DNA of 64,000 nucleotides from Anthonomus grandis grandis (taxonomy: Eukaryota > Arthropoda > Insecta > Coleoptera > Curculionidae), in NCBI RefSeq assembly GCF_022605725.1, contig NC_065547.1, positions 18,393,167 through 18,457,166 of the forward strand, written 5' to 3'. Of the stretch, positions 62,721 to 64,000 are shown piece after piece. Numbering within the stretch: position 1 is the first letter of the stretch; every line of letters starts with the position of its first letter. The notes under the pieces are model-generated. The model was not told the origin of the DNA. It saw only the letters and a list, made by a program, of their open reading frames with translations, and made no database searches. A program made the translations under genes and the position numbers.

Positions 62721-64000
62721 TAACTAGCTATCCGATTTTCTTAATAATGGTTATGTCCCAAACGCAAAAAGAATCATTTGGGTTATTTTGTTTAAGCTCT
62801 AACTACTATGTTTAAGTTAAATTGGAGTAAAATGTAACAGTAATAGAGTAAGATACTTGTATTTTTTTAAACACAATACATCGAGAAACTTTACAATTTA
62901 TTTGGCATATCTCAAATGGTTATGTCCCAAACACATAAAGAATCATTTGGGATCTGTTGTATAAGCTCTAAATACAACATTTAAATTATATTCGAATACT
63001 AAGTAACAGTAAGACAGTTAGATTTGCGCATTTTGTTAAGACAATACATCTAGACTGAAAAAACTGTTGTTCCAACAAGCCAGTAAAAATAAAACCCCAT
63101 TTGACAACCTGAGGTTTTAAACTCGGGCGCCGCGTTGTCGGCACTGGATGTGTAAAGTAAGTAATGGTTTTGTCCCAAACACAAAACGAGTCATTTGAGT
63201 TATCCTGTAAAAACTGTAAATACAAAATTAAAATTATATTCGAATACTAAGTAAGATATTCGTATGTTTTTAAACACAATACATCAAGAAATTTTACAAT
63301 TTATTTGGCATATCCCAAATACATAATCATTCGGGATATATTCTATAGACTCTAAATACAACATTCAAATTATATTCAAATGCTAAGTAACAGTAAGATA
63401 GTGAGATATTCGTTTTTTTTTAAACATAATCATCAAGAAGTTTTAAAAATTATTTAACATATCCCAAATGAACTCTAAATATTAAATTAAAATCAAATCG
63501 TAACAATAGCTAAACAGTTTAGATATTCTATTTTCTTAATTATCGTTATGTCCCAAACACAAAAAATCATTTGGGTTATCCTGTATAAGCTCCAACCTTA
63601 ATTTATATTAAATTCGAATAATAGGAAACAGTAATAGAGTTAGATCCTGTATAAGCTCTAAATACAAAATTCATATTATATTCGAATACTAAGTAACAGT
63701 AAGATAGTCAGATATTCGCATTTTATTAAAACACAATACATCTAGAAATTTTAAAATTTATTTAGCATATCCCAAATGGTTATGTCCCAAACACATAAAG
63801 AATCATTTTTGATATATTGTATAAGCTCTAAATACAAAATTCAAATTATATTCGAATACTAAGTAACAGTAAGATAGTCAGGTATTCGCATTTTATTAAA
63901 ACACAATACATCTAGAAATTGAAAAATTTATTTAGCATATCCCAAATAAACTCTAATTATTAAAATAAAATAAAATCGTAACAATAGCTAAACGGTTTAG
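62721..64000. repeat. Satellite-like repeat array, right block, runs off the window
   Basis: Same modules as 53340-54862: GGTTATGTCCCAAAC at 62746, 62918, 63546 and 63779; TTCGAATACTAAGT at 62992, 63239, 63684, 63853; and the GC-rich GTTCCAACAAGCCAGTAAAA module near 63068 with GCCGCGTTGTCGGCACTGGA. Ends at the window edge in mid-unit (AAACGGTTTAG). Confidence 0.9.

Noticed and set aside
53340..64000. CRISPR-like regular repeats
   Set aside because: Repeats are long, diverged and irregularly spaced in a eukaryotic satellite; there are no short identical repeats with unique spacers.

Overview
The window is eukaryotic and almost certainly from an insect. It is AT-rich and packed with broken transposons of types that co-occur in insect genomes: BEL/Pao, Ty3/gypsy with an envelope gene, DIRS, P, PIF/Harbinger, hAT and Tc1/mariner-like elements, CR1/Jockey-type and RTE-type LINEs, a tRNA-derived SINE and a satellite. 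I found no intact host gene, no rRNA or functional tRNA gene and no CRISPR. Order and species cannot be fixed from this sequence; a beetle or another insect with a large genome is a guess.

Left third (1-20707). A plus-strand Ty3/gypsy pol remnant (1-2411) is followed by a remnant of a Mutator-like transposase gene (minus, 2777-3666). Next comes a nested stack. A minus-strand gypsy element (4526-13427, 5-bp target duplication CAAGT) sits in a coding-like stretch. Its 5' LTR was hit by a Tc1/mariner-like element with long inverted repeats and a TA duplication (9086-13407), which in turn carries a 5'-truncated LINE (about 10815-12950). A BEL/Pao element with both LTRs follows (13952-20707); a hAT remnant replaces part of its gag and protease.

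Middle (20708-36322). An errantivirus-like gypsy remnant (integrase end about 21955-22706, envelope about 22847-30789) was invaded by a SINE with a perfect 14-bp duplication and by a PIF/Harbinger element (23764-29387). The Harbinger element carries a MADF/BESS protein gene on the plus strand and a nuclease gene on the minus strand, and the exons of the two genes are interlocked. A second BEL/Pao family follows (about 31564-36322).

Right part (36323-64000). A Tc1/mariner-like element with inverted repeats of about 450 bp (36323-39080) abuts a gypsy protease fragment that is split by a complete-ended P element (39166-45079). Inside the P element, 1.6 kb covering the THAP exons is tandemly duplicated. 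Then come a second LINE (46455-47945), a rearranged second copy of the first BEL family (47948-50300), a DIRS remnant (50560-53235), and a satellite-like repeat (53340-54862 and 62721-64000). The two satellite blocks flank an RTE endonuclease fragment, a LINE 3' fragment and a gypsy/env element (54977-62229).

No element looks autonomous: each coding region has frameshifts, stops, lost catalytic residues or deletions. The value of the window lies in the order of insertions and in the Harbinger and P-element gene structures.
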